NCBI RefSeq assembly: GCF_001816145.1
Contig: NZ_MDZB01000055.1
Location: 27,999 to 91,998 of the forward strand
DNA from: Hymenobacter lapidarius
GTDB lineage: Bacteria; Bacteroidota; Bacteroidia; Cytophagales; Hymenobacteraceae
Reading direction: 5' to 3'
DNA length: 64,000 nt
The notes under the pieces were generated by a model that saw only the letters and a list, made by a program, of their open reading frames with translations, was not told where the DNA came from and searched no databases. The first letter of the stretch is position 1. The number at the start of each line of letters is the position of its first letter. Both the position numbers and the translations under genes were made by a program. Below, in pieces: positions 44,666 through 52,914 of this stretch.

Positions 44666-45769
44666 ATGACCGTTTCTCTGAAAACCGTTACCCTCGACGA
44701 CACGCACCGAAAGCTGGGTGCTAAAATGGTGCCTTTTGCCGGCTACGACATGCCCGTGCGGTATTCCTCCGATTTGGACGAACACCATACCGTGCGGCGC
44801 GCGGTGGGCATTTTCGACGTGTCGCACATGGGCGAGTTTCGGGTGCGCGGCCCGCAGGCCCTGGACCTTATTCAGCGCGTAACCAGCAACGATGCGAGCA
44901 AGCTCGCTGATGGCAAAGCCCAGTATTCCTGCCTGCCCAACCACGAAGGCGGCATCGTGGACGACCTGCTGGTGTACAAGCTGGCCGATGAAGACTACCT
45001 GCTGGTGGTGAACGCCTCCAACATCGAGAAGGACTGGAACTGGATTCAGCAGCACAACCGGGACGGCGCGGAAATGGAAGACATTTCGGACCGCACCAGC
45101 TTGTTTGCGGTGCAGGGCCCCAAAGCCGCTGCTGCGCTGCAGGCCCTCACCGACGTGGACCTGAGCAACGTTCCGTACTACTCCTTCGTGCAGAGCACGT
45201 TTGCCGGGGCCCCCAACGTCATTATCTCGGCCACGGGCTACACCGGCGCCGGGGGCTTTGAACTGTACATCCCGAATGAAAGCGCCGGGGCGGTGTGGGA
45301 CAAAATCATGACCGCGGGCCAGGAATACGGCATCAAGCCGATTGGCCTCGGGGCCCGCGACACCCTGCGCCTGGAAATGGGCTTCGCCCTCTACGGCAAC
45401 GACATCGACGACACCACGTCGCCGCTGGAAGCCGGCCTGGGCTGGATTACGAAGTTCACCAAAGACTTCACCAACGCCGACAACCTCAAAAAGCAGAAGG
45501 AAGCGGGCGTCAACAAAAAGCTCGTCGCTTTCATCATGGACGGCACCGGCATTCCGCGGGGCCACTACGAGCTGGTAGACGCCGAAGGCCAGAAAATCGG
45601 CGACGTAACCAGCGGTACCCAGTCGCCTTCGCTCAGCAAGGGCATTGGCATGGGCTACGTGAAAACCGAGTTTGCCGCGCCCGGCACCCAGATTTTCGTG
45701 CAGATTCGCGGGAAAAACCTGCCTGCTACGGTAAACAAGCTGCCCCTGACCAAAGGAGCGGAAGTATAA
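44666..45769 (+). CDS. gcvT: glycine cleavage system aminomethyltransferase (T protein)
   Basis: 367 residues from ATG 44666; the earlier in-frame ATG lies in unconserved sequence. The start [24 protein letters not shown], the block [14 protein letters not shown], and [13 protein letters not shown] with [15 protein letters not shown] are the T-protein signatures for folate and lipoyl-arm binding. It releases ammonia from the H-protein-bound aminomethyl group and transfers the carbon to tetrahydrofolate. gcvH and gcvP are not in the window. A TTAGTGG repeat hairpin follows the stop directly. Confidence 0.97.
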   Translation: MTVSLKTVTLDDTHRKLGAKMVPFAGYDMPVRYSSDLDEHHTVRRAVGIFDVSHMGEFRVRGPQALDLIQRVTSNDASKLADGKAQYSCLPNHEGGIVDDLLVYKLADEDYLLVVNASNIEKDWNWIQQHNRDGAEMEDISDRTSLFAVQGPKAAAALQALTDVDLSNVPYYSFVQSTFAGAPNVIISATGYTGAGGFELYIPNESAGAVWDKIMTAGQEYGIKPIGLGARDTLRLEMGFALYGNDIDDTTSPLEAGLGWITKFTKDFTNADNLKKQKEAGVNKKLVAFIMDGTGIPRGHYELVDAEGQKIGDVTSGTQSPSLSKGIGMGYVKTEFAAPGTQIFVQIRGKNLPATVNKLPLTKGAEV

Positions 45770-45770
45770 A

Positions 45771-45834
45771 CGGTTAGTGGTTAGTGGTTAACGGCTAGTC
45801 GTTAACCACTAACCACTAATCACTAACCACTTAA
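45771..45834. repeat. heptamer-repeat hairpin (TTAGTGG family), copy 1
   Basis: Tandem TTAGTGG units (45774-45793) pair perfectly over 20 bp with their mirror (45800-45819) around a 6-nt loop, then two more degenerate units follow. It lies in the 67 bp between gcvT and comB. A related structure follows comB. Confidence 0.88.
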
Positions 45835-45836
45835 AA

Positions 45837-46558
45837 GTGCCCCAATTAGATATCTGCTTCTCGCCGGAGCTGCTGCATCTGTATGACCTGCGGGGAAAAG
45901 TGGCCGTTATCGTGGATATTCTGCGGGCTTCCAGCACCATTGTCACGGCGCTGGGGGAGGGCGTGACGCACGTTTTTCCGGTGGCCACGCTGGACGAATG
46001 CACCGCCTATGGCCAGGAGCACAACTGCCTGACGGCGGCCGAGCGCGACGGGCTGCCCGCCGCCGGCTTCGACCTAGGCAACTCGCCGTTTGGGTTCCTA
46101 GATGCTCAGCGGCCGGTTCGAGGCCGCGCCCTGGCCATTAGCACCACCAACGGTACCACGCCCTGCGCCGCTCCCTGGCCGCTGATGCCGTGGTAGTGGG
46201 CGCCTTTCTAAACCTGGCTGCCGTGGCCGATTTTGTCCGGGCGCAGGGCCGCGAAGTGCTGGTGGTATGTGCCGGCTGGAAAGGCCAGTTCTGTCTGGAA
46301 GACACGGTATTTGGCGGTGCCCTGGCGGCGCGGCTAGCGTCGGAGTTCGACGTGCGCAGCTCCGATGCTGCCCTGGCCGCGCTGCACCTCTGGCAGCAGG
46401 GCAAGGCGGACCTGTCCAACTACCTGCTGCAGTCAGCGCACGTGCGCCGGCTCAACTCGCTAGAGGCCAGCAAAGACTTTGAATTCTGCCTGCAAATCGA
46501 CGCCTACGCCCAGGTGCTGCCCCTCTGGCAGCACGACCGGCTGATTAATAACGGTTAG
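45837..46558 (+). pseudogene. comB: 2-phosphosulfolactate phosphatase (ComB-like), frameshifted
   Basis: The first frame (GTG 45837) encodes a ComB N-terminus: VIVDILRASSTIVTAL and then ALAISTTNGTT near residue 105, where it breaks off at a stop at 46196. The downstream frame continues with LAADAVVVGAFLNLAAVADF, GREVLVVCAGWKGQFCLEDTVFGG and the end at 46558. Together they give about 240 residues, the normal length. The shift lies at 46157-46161, where one base is missing between GGTACCAC and GCCCTGCG. Either the gene is disrupted or the assembly has a one-base error; the downstream half shows no decay, which favours a recent or artificial event. The family hydrolyses 2-phosphosulfolactate. 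Confidence 0.8.
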
Positions 46559-46627
46559 TGATTAGCGGTTAGTGGTTAACCCTCAAACTGACCATTAACT
46601 ACTAACCGCTAATCACTAATCGTTATT
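46547..46627. repeat. heptamer-repeat hairpin (TTAGTGG family), copy 2
   Basis: The 33-nt arms (46547-46579 and 46595-46627) match at 31 positions around a 15-nt loop. The arms are made of TTAGTG/TTAGCGG units. It overlaps the comB stop codon and the end of the MazG-like gene, so it lies exactly at a convergent gene junction. Confidence 0.88.
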
Positions 46628-46952
46628 ATTTCAGCTTTTCGTTGTCTTGATGGCGCTGGCTGTCGCGCTGGGTCTTTTTGGCGAGGTTGCGCGTCAGGGC
46701 CTCGGTCAGGTCGACGCCGGTTTGGTTGGCGAGGCAGATGACCACGAACAGCACATCGGCCAGCTCGTCACCCAATTCGCGTCCTTTGTCTGATTCCTTG
46801 AAGGACTGCTCGCCGTACTGCCGGGAAATGAGCCGGGCCACTTCGCCCACTTCTTCGGTGAGGATGGCCATGTTGGTCAGCTCGTTGAAATAGCGGACGC
46901 CCGTGGTCGTAATCCAGGTGTCAACGGTCTTTTGGGCTTCTTCGATGGTCAT
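46626..46952 (-). CDS. MazG-like nucleotide pyrophosphohydrolase
   Basis: 108 residues, a compact all-helical protein. It shows the MazG/dUTPase-superfamily metal motifs: EExxE (Glu33/34 to Glu37, LTEEVGEVAR) and, after 25 residues, ExxD (Glu63-Asp66, GDELADVLF). The length and the WITTTGVRYFNELTNMAIL start match the small iMazG/RS21-C6 group, which hydrolyses (d)NTPs to monophosphates and cleans nucleotide pools. It follows dtd by 18 bp, and the two quality-control enzymes are probably co-transcribed. Confidence 0.9.
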   Translation of the reverse strand: MTIEEAQKTVDTWITTTGVRYFNELTNMAILTEEVGEVARLISRQYGEQSFKESDKGRELGDELADVLFVVICLANQTGVDLTEALTRNLAKKTQRDSQRHQDNEKLK

Positions 46953-46970
46953 GGTCTGGGGATGTGAAAG

Positions 46971-47417
46971 CTAGGCTGGCGAATCCAGCACAATAGTTAC
47001 CGGGCCGTCGTTGAGGAGGCTGACTTGCATGTCGGCGCCGAAAATGCCGGTGGGCACGGGCTTGCCCAGCTCTGCGGCCACCAGGGCCACAAATTGCTCG
47101 TAGAGGGGTTCGGCCACAGGTGGAGGCGCGGCTCCAATGTAGCTGGGGCGGTTGCCCTTGCGGGCATCGGCCAGCAGCGTAAACTGACTGACCACCAGGA
47201 TTTCGCCGCCGGTGTCGGACACGCTGCGGTTCATCTGCCCGTTCTCGTCCCCAAAAATGCGGAGCTGCACCAGCTTGCGGCACATCCACGTGAGCGCGGC
47301 GGTAGTATCGGTGGGGGCGAAACCGGCCAGCGCCAGCAGGCCCGGGCCAATCTGGCCCGTAACCTGGCCATCGACGGTGACCTGGGCCTGGCTGACGCGC
47401 TGAATAACGAGACGCAT
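46971..47417 (-). CDS. dtd: D-aminoacyl-tRNA deacylase
   Basis: 148 residues from ATG 47417; an upstream 32-codon extension is not conserved. The family start MRLVIQRVSQAQVTVDG is intact, as are the two active-site motifs: SQFTLLA (77-83) and the cross-subunit GPVT (138-141, here NDGPVTIVLD). The homodimer removes D-amino acids and glycine from wrongly charged tRNAs. It is followed by the MazG-like gene. Confidence 0.96.
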   Translation of the reverse strand: MRLVIQRVSQAQVTVDGQVTGQIGPGLLALAGFAPTDTTAALTWMCRKLVQLRIFGDENGQMNRSVSDTGGEILVVSQFTLLADARKGNRPSYIGAAPPPVAEPLYEQFVALVAAELGKPVPTGIFGADMQVSLLNDGPVTIVLDSPA

Positions 47418-47507
47418 GAACGGTGATTTTGGGAAATAAGATGAACGGTCGTGCCGATGTTGCAGGGCCGTGCCCGACCTTCGCGGCAACCAGTGCCGAT
47501 TTTTTGC

Positions 47508-49028
47508 ATGCAACCACTTGCGGCCACAAATAACGAACAGCCAGCCCCGAGTCGCTCCCTCTGGCTCCTAGGAGCGCTGCTGGCCGTGGCCGGCTTGCGG
47601 CTGTGGCGCCTCCCCGAAGCCGGCCCACCCGACTTCGACTCCGTACTCAACTGGCAGATAGTACAGCAGGTAGCCCACGGCGACTTTGCGAACCTGTTCC
47701 AGCACGGCAGCCCCGGCTTCTTTCTGCTATACGCCCCGGTGGCGCTTTTCACGCGGGACTTTCTCGTTTTTCAAACCATCAACGCGTTGATGGGAGTGGT
47801 GGCGCTTGGTTTTTTCTGCGGATGGGTTTCCCAGCGAAGCCAGCTGGCTGGTCCCGAAACCGCGGCCCTGGCGGCGCTGGCGGGCACATCGCTGCTGCTC
47901 ACCTTCGCTGGCCGCGATTTCACCATGAACGCGGTGGATTTGCTTGTTTTCGCGCGCTTGTTGCGTAGCCATTTTCAGCGCCTGCAGCGCCCCAGTGCAA
48001 CGGCTATCCTGCGGGTGGCGGGCTGGTTGGCGCTGGGGTTGTGCTTCGACTACAAATTCCTGTTTGCGGTGCCCATTCTGGGGGTGCTGGAATTGGGGCA
48101 AGCCGATGGCCTGTGGCGGCAGCGCGGTACCTGGGGCCGGGTGCTGCTGGTGCTGCTGGTGCCCTTTGTGGCGCTGGGCGCCTTGGGCGTGGCCGCCGGG
48201 CTGCCGTGGTACCGCTGGCTGGCGTTCTACGTGCGCGTGGTGGTCCCGGCCGCCGCCAACCCCGCCGGCCGGCAGCTCACCCTCGACCTAGACCTTCTTT
48301 ACTACTTCCGCTACTTGCTCCGCTACGAGTCGCCGTTGTTGCTTGCGGGCCTAGTGGTGGCTGCCTGGCAGGTGTGGCGCAGCCTGCAGGCGGGCACCAG
48401 CTGGCGGGTGCTGCCCACCGCCCTGCTGCCGTACCTGCTGGTGTGGGCCGTGTGCCTGGTAGGGGGCATGTCGCTGCTGGTGAAAGCCCCGCGGGGGCTG
48501 CTGTTTGCCTACACGCCGCTCGCCGCACTGGTTGTGTTGAGCATGCGGCGCGTGGTGCCCGGCTGGGCTTTGGTTGGTGGCGTGCTGGTAGCTGTAGGCC
48601 TGAACCTTAGGCTGATTCAGAGTGAGCTGTTAGCTCCTTTGCCCAGCCCGTACGCAAAAGTAGGTGCCTGGCTGCAGGCGCACGGCGCCACCAAAGTAGC
48701 CAGCACCGTGGGCCTGGGCCTGGCGCCTTACCTCGATGCCAATCAGCGCCTCACTGTGGTGTACGACGAGCGCGAGCTTGCCAGCCTGCGCCGCCAGGGC
48801 TACCAGTACGTCCTCCTCGATGGCTACTGGCGGGTGGCCGGCGTGCACCGGTTCGACTCCCTGCGGCGGCAACTGCCCGTGGCCGCGTGGCCGGCTCCGC
48901 AGCTGCACAGCCCGCTATTATTCCTGGAGCACTCCGAATACACGGGCCTCGGTTTCGAGCGCACGTTGGCCGCCGCCCGGCGCGCCACCGCCGATACGCT
49001 GGCCCTGCGCCTGTACCGCCTGCAATAG
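47508..49028 (+). CDS. membrane glycosyltransferase, GT39/GT-C-like
   Basis: 506 residues from ATG 47508. About ten hydrophobic helices are visible (first at LWLLGALLAVAGLRLW). After helix 1, the loop with PDFDSVLNWQIVQQVAHGDF and HGSPGFFLLYAP holds the acidic residues and the HGSP-like motif of the GT-C fold, as in dolichyl- or undecaprenyl-phosphate sugar-dependent transferases. A soluble C-terminal part (about 395-506) contains KVASTVGLGLAPYLDANQRL. It likely adds a sugar to a lipid or protein in the envelope; substrate unknown. It stands alone and converges with the SGNH gene after 12 bp. Confidence 0.7.
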   Translation: MQPLAATNNEQPAPSRSLWLLGALLAVAGLRLWRLPEAGPPDFDSVLNWQIVQQVAHGDFANLFQHGSPGFFLLYAPVALFTRDFLVFQTINALMGVVALGFFCGWVSQRSQLAGPETAALAALAGTSLLLTFAGRDFTMNAVDLLVFARLLRSHFQRLQRPSATAILRVAGWLALGLCFDYKFLFAVPILGVLELGQADGLWRQRGTWGRVLLVLLVPFVALGALGVAAGLPWYRWLAFYVRVVVPAAANPAGRQLTLDLDLLYYFRYLLRYESPLLLAGLVVAAWQVWRSLQAGTSWRVLPTALLPYLLVWAVCLVGGMSLLVKAPRGLLFAYTPLAALVVLSMRRVVPGWALVGGVLVAVGLNLRLIQSELLAPLPSPYAKVGAWLQAHGATKVASTVGLGLAPYLDANQRLTVVYDERELASLRRQGYQYVLLDGYWRVAGVHRFDSLRRQLPVAAWPAPQLHSPLLFLEHSEYTGLGFERTLAAARRATADTLALRLYRLQ

Positions 49029-49040
49029 CGCGGGCTCTGC

Positions 49041-50459
49041 TTACTGCGCTACCGTGGGCAGGCTGTTTACATCCACGGCCGGGATATTGGCCCGGTAGGC
49101 CTTGTTGATAGCGGTGATGAAGGCATTGGCCATCAGCCCGTTTCCGCGGGGCGTGAGGGTGTAGTAATCCAGCGAGAAGAAATTGCCCCGCACCAGCTCG
49201 GGAGAATACACCACGCCGCCCACCGAGATAAGGCCCGCCACCTGGTCGAACAGAATCACATCCAGGTTCAGCGCCCGCTGATTGCCGTCGGGGGTGATAA
49301 CCGGCATTTTGTAGACGTCCCGGGCCAGCGTCTCCAGCTCGTTGTTGTAGCCGTTGAGCACGAAGGACACAAAGGTCAGCTCCGTTTCGTCGAGCACATC
49401 GGCATCGCGCAGCGGGTTGCGGCTATCGAGGCCATACGGGAGCATTAGGGTGGTGCTGCCCACCACTACCGCCGTAGGCTGGCCCACGCGGGAGAGCACG
49501 GACGCCAGCACGTAGTCGCGGCTCGTAATGGGCCGCACCTGAGCCGGTCGGAATGGGTTGCCAACGGTGATGAAAACGCCGGGCGCTGCGCTGAAGCGTG
49601 CCAGCAGGGCAGTGCCGTTGCCCAGCCGCAGCAGGGGCAGCGTGGTGAGGGCCGGCAGTTTGGCAATAATGCCGGGCCGGCCACCGGCCGCCAGCCGGTC
49701 CAGCACTTTGCGGGCATTGGCGCGCATGGTCAGCAGGGCCTGGTTCCGGAACGCGGTGCTGTCGTACCGGCCGCCGCACTGGCCGCCGCTTCGCACGTAG
49801 GGCAGCAGGTCGTCCAGCCCCTGGAAGTAGGTGAAGAACGTAGCGGAGGCTGCCACATCGGTCACCGCCTGCAAATAAGTGCGGGTGGTGGCCGGGGGCA
49901 GCAGGCGCTCAAAGTAGGAGTTGAACGGGGCTCCGGCCACGGCCGAAGCCTCATTGCCCAACCCAGCCGTTTCAATCTGGCTGAGGGCCAGGCCCGGAAT
50001 ACCCAGGTTCTGCGGCAGGCTGCTGCTGGGATTGTTGCGGGTGAGGAGCCGCACGGTATCGGGCCCGGCGCACGTGCCGGGATTAATGATGGTGCGCCGC
50101 ACGGCTTGCCCCGCCACCCGGCGCGTTTTAGGCAGTCCCGTAGCCGGGAAGTCCACCAGTTCAATAAAGCCGGCGCCCGTACCTGCCTCCAAAAGCGGCT
50201 GGGTGAAAGCGGCCTCGCGCGAAGCTCCTTTAAACTGCCGGGCCAGCAGGCTGGGAAAGGAGTATTCCTGGCTGGCCCGGGTGAGGCCCCCGGCGCTAAT
50301 CCCGGCCGTGTAGCTGTCGCCCACTGCCACGTAGCGGCTCACGTCCACGCTCGTAGTGGGCGTAGGCGTTTCCTGGCCCGGGGCGCAGGCGTTGAGCACG
50401 GCAGTTGCCACGGCCACCAAGCCGGTGCGGCCCAGCTGATTGAGGTAAAAAGTATTCAT
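49041..50459 (-). CDS. SGNH/GDSL hydrolase-like lipoprotein
   Basis: 472 residues from ATG 50459 (a GTG lies one codon earlier). A lipobox (VLNAC, Cys25) directs it to the envelope. The SGNH nucleophile block is VAVGDSYTAG (about 44-53). NLGIPGLALSQI supplies the Gly/Asn-type second block. The third-block Asn is less obvious, and the D-H pair is not clear to me. The gene lies 30 bp downstream of the FadL-like porin on the same strand. A FadL porin followed by a GDSL lipoprotein is a recurrent Bacteroidota pair, suggesting hydrolysis of esters at the cell surface and uptake of the fatty acid. Confidence 0.82.
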   Translation of the reverse strand: MNTFYLNQLGRTGLVAVATAVLNACAPGQETPTPTTSVDVSRYVAVGDSYTAGISAGGLTRASQEYSFPSLLARQFKGASREAAFTQPLLEAGTGAGFIELVDFPATGLPKTRRVAGQAVRRTIINPGTCAGPDTVRLLTRNNPSSSLPQNLGIPGLALSQIETAGLGNEASAVAGAPFNSYFERLLPPATTRTYLQAVTDVAASATFFTYFQGLDDLLPYVRSGGQCGGRYDSTAFRNQALLTMRANARKVLDRLAAGGRPGIIAKLPALTTLPLLRLGNGTALLARFSAAPGVFITVGNPFRPAQVRPITSRDYVLASVLSRVGQPTAVVVGSTTLMLPYGLDSRNPLRDADVLDETELTFVSFVLNGYNNELETLARDVYKMPVITPDGNQRALNLDVILFDQVAGLISVGGVVYSPELVRGNFFSLDYYTLTPRGNGLMANAFITAINKAYRANIPAVDVNSLPTVAQ

Positions 50460-50489
50460 CACAAAATTCGAAATCAGCAGGGAGTTGAG

Positions 50490-51731
50490 TTAAAAAGCCA
50501 CTGCCACGCCCACCGACGCCATGTGCGTGCCGGTGCGGTAGGTGCCGCTCACGTTGGCCACCCGGTCAATAACGGGATTGGCGCGGGCGGTGCGGCGCTG
50601 GCCATAATCGAAGGCATAGCCTGCTTCCAGTGCCAGGCGGCCCAGCTGGTACACGGCGCCCGCCGAGGCGCCAAGGGTGTTGGCATCCACGAATTCGGGG
50701 TTGATGAACTCGTCGCGGACGGGCGTATCGGCGTAGCGCAGGCCGCCCAGCACGGTGAGCTTGGGGGTTGCCTGGTACTCGGCGCCTACCCGGAAGGCCA
50801 GGGCGTCTTCGTAGCGGCGGGCGGTGCTGATACGGCGGGCCGGGGCCGTGCCGCTGGCCGCCACGTCCAGCTTCAGCGAATCCAGGGAACTCCAGCCGCT
50901 GAGGGTGAAGTCGAAGGTGAGCAGCAGGTTTTTGGTGATGCGGTCCGAAACCCCCACCGACAACGTGCTCGGCAGGTTGATTTGGGTTTTGAAGTCGGCC
51001 GTGCTCGGGTACAGCGCATCGTCGCGCTCGGGCACGCCGACGGTGGTCAGCTTGCCGTTGTTCATTTTCAGGTTCAGGCCGCTGCGGTAGCTGATGCCAA
51101 AGGCGAGGGTCTCGCCGGTGCGGCCGTACAGGCCCACGTTCACGCCGTAGCCCTGGCCGCTGCTGCTGAACTTCGACTGCGCGGCCGGGTCGTCGTATTG
51201 GCCCAGCGCGCGGCGCTGGCTGTACTTGCCGTAGGCGTACACAAAGCCCACGCCGGCGCTGAAGTTGTCGTTCAGCCGAAAGCCCACCGTGGGCTGCACG
51301 AAGTAGGTGGAAAGCTGGCTTTCCTGAATGACCGAGCGGCCTTCCCAGTTATTGGGCCACTTGGTGTGGTAGCCGTAGGGCATGGTCACGGCCAGGCCCA
51401 CGGCCACGCGCTTGCCCACGCCATGCGTGGCGTAGAAGTAGCCGCCGGGCTGCACGGTCAGCTCCTGGTCGGTGCGCCGGTAAGTGTCCTGGCCGATAAA
51501 CGATGAGCGCCGAAACTGGCTCAGGTGGCCGATGCTGATGCGGGTGAGCGAGTCGCCCCATTGGCCCAGCAGGCCGGGGTTGGTGCTCAGGCCCGCAATG
51601 CTGTTGATGTAGGCCGTGCTGGCCCCGCCCAGGCCCAACACGCGTGCGCCCTGCGGGCCGGTCTCAAATCCGCTGGCCGAAGCCGTTAATCCAGAGAAGA
51701 GAGGTACTACAAAGAGGAAAAGTGGACGCAT
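50490..51731 (-). CDS. FadL/OmpP1-family outer-membrane transport protein
   Basis: 413 residues with a signal peptide to SASG (about residue 20). The N-terminal GFETGPQGARVLGLGGASTAYINS and the NPGLLGQWGDS segment match the FadL family plug, and amphipathic strands continue to the end (VGVAVAF). The family lets long-chain fatty acids and other hydrophobic compounds cross the outer membrane. It leads a two-gene operon with the SGNH lipoprotein. A perfect -7 box TACTTTTG lies 28 nt before the start. Confidence 0.9.
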   Translation of the reverse strand: MRPLFLFVVPLFSGLTASASGFETGPQGARVLGLGGASTAYINSIAGLSTNPGLLGQWGDSLTRISIGHLSQFRRSSFIGQDTYRRTDQELTVQPGGYFYATHGVGKRVAVGLAVTMPYGYHTKWPNNWEGRSVIQESQLSTYFVQPTVGFRLNDNFSAGVGFVYAYGKYSQRRALGQYDDPAAQSKFSSSGQGYGVNVGLYGRTGETLAFGISYRSGLNLKMNNGKLTTVGVPERDDALYPSTADFKTQINLPSTLSVGVSDRITKNLLLTFDFTLSGWSSLDSLKLDVAASGTAPARRISTARRYEDALAFRVGAEYQATPKLTVLGGLRYADTPVRDEFINPEFVDANTLGASAGAVYQLGRLALEAGYAFDYGQRRTARANPVIDRVANVSGTYRTGTHMASVGVAVAF

Positions 51732-51759
51732 ACGGACGCTTTTGCGGAAATTAGGGAAA

Positions 51760-51767
51760 CAAAAGTA
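51760..51767 (-). promoter_or_regulatory. -7 box TACTTTTG of the FadL-SGNH operon
   Basis: An exact TAnnTTTG match on the minus strand, 28 nt before ATG 51731. No convincing -33 partner. Confidence 0.4.
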
Positions 51768-51793
51768 CGCAGCCCAAAGCTAGCACCGCGGCA

Positions 51794-51817
51794 GCCTGCC
51801 CGCATGGTGCGGCAGGC
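51794..51817 (-). other. GC-rich hairpin after mltG
   Basis: GCCTGCCCGCA (51794-51804) pairs with TGCGGCAGGC (51808-51817) with one bulged C and a 3-nt loop. It lies 58 bp after the mltG stop. No T-run, so factor-independent termination is doubtful. Confidence 0.35.
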
Positions 51818-51874
51818 AATAAATACCCCAGGCCGCCGCAGCACCAGCGCCTGGAGGCCCCCGCCAGGGACCGG

Positions 51875-52912
51875 CTACCGCTTCACCCCGAGGCTGTCGA
51901 GCCGGCGCTGGTAGCGGCGGGCATTGCGCTTGTGCTCGGCGTAGGTTTCGGCAAAATCCGAGAAGCCGCTGCCGTCTGGCCGGGCGCAGAAAAACAGGTT
52001 CTGGTTGTGGGCTGGGCGCAGCACCGCGTTCAGGGAGCTGGGCAGGGGCGTGGTGATGGGGCCCGGGGGCAGGCCTTTGTGCCGGTACGTGTTGTAGGGC
52101 GAGTCCACTTTTTTGTCCACGTTCAGCACGCGCTTGCGGGTGCCCAGGCCGTGCAGGGGCCACAGCAGCGTGGGGTCGGCCTGCAGGGGCTGGCCGTTGC
52201 GCAGGCGGTTGAGGTACACGGCGGCAATGAGCGGCTTGTCGGTGGCCTGGGCGGTTTCGCGCTGCACAATGCTGGCCAGCACGCTCACCTGCACGGGCGT
52301 GAGCTTGAGCGAGTCGGCCCGGCGGCGTCGCTCGCTGGTCCAGAAGCGGCGGTGGGTGGCGGCCACGGTATCCAGAAAAGCTTCGGCGCCCGTGTTCCAC
52401 AGCAGCCGGTAGCGGCCGGGGATAAACATCGTGCGAATGGTGCAGGTATCGAGCTGGTAGCGGCCCTGCAGGCCGACGTTGTTGCCCAGCAGCAGCTGCA
52501 GTTTAAACGAATCCGTTTCCAGCTGGCGGCCCACCTGGCGCGGCAGCCGGTCAAGGTAATGAAACGGCTTCAGCTCGAACTGAATCGTGTCCTGCCGGCC
52601 TTCCGCCAGCATCTTCACCAGGTCCAGATTCCCCAGGCTGGCGTCCAGTCGGTACCGCCCGGCTTTTACCTGCGCTGGGTACTTCTGCTGCTCCGCCACC
52701 CAGGCAAAGCTGCCGGGCTCCAGCAGCAGCTCGTGCTTCTGCAGCGAATCGAGCACGGCCGCGAAGCCGGTGCCGCTGCGGATGTAGAGGTACGCCGGGC
52801 CTTCGGCCAGCGCCCGCACGTTGGGCCGGTACAGTAGGCGCCAGGCGGCGTAGCTACCGGCCGCCAGCACCAGCGCCATCAATATTCCCCCAATCAAAAA
52901 ACCTCGACGCAT
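51875..52912 (-). CDS. mltG: endolytic murein transglycosylase MltG
   Basis: 345 residues from ATG 52912 (a TTG two codons earlier would overlap the upstream gene). One N-terminal membrane helix (5-26), then a LysM-like region, then the catalytic domain with TMFIPGRYRLLWNT and ASIVQRETA, where Glu219 corresponds to the catalytic Glu. AAVYLNRLRNGQPLQADPT and SPYNTYRHKGLPPGPI close the domain. The enzyme cuts nascent peptidoglycan to end strand growth. It begins two bases after the stop of the XRE regulator gene, so the two are co-transcribed. Confidence 0.95.
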   Translation of the reverse strand: MRRGFLIGGILMALVLAAGSYAAWRLLYRPNVRALAEGPAYLYIRSGTGFAAVLDSLQKHELLLEPGSFAWVAEQQKYPAQVKAGRYRLDASLGNLDLVKMLAEGRQDTIQFELKPFHYLDRLPRQVGRQLETDSFKLQLLLGNNVGLQGRYQLDTCTIRTMFIPGRYRLLWNTGAEAFLDTVAATHRRFWTSERRRRADSLKLTPVQVSVLASIVQRETAQATDKPLIAAVYLNRLRNGQPLQADPTLLWPLHGLGTRKRVLNVDKKVDSPYNTYRHKGLPPGPITTPLPSSLNAVLRPAHNQNLFFCARPDGSGFSDFAETYAEHKRNARRYQRRLDSLGVKR

Positions 52913-52914
52913 GC

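Noticed and set aside
45771..46627. Heptamer arrays as a CRISPR locus
   Set aside because: Units are 7 bp with no spacers and no cas genes; they form hairpins instead.
50106..51506. Plus-strand 466-codon frame across the SGNH and FadL genes
   Set aside because: It spans two real genes on the other strand and their spacer, with no conserved motif.
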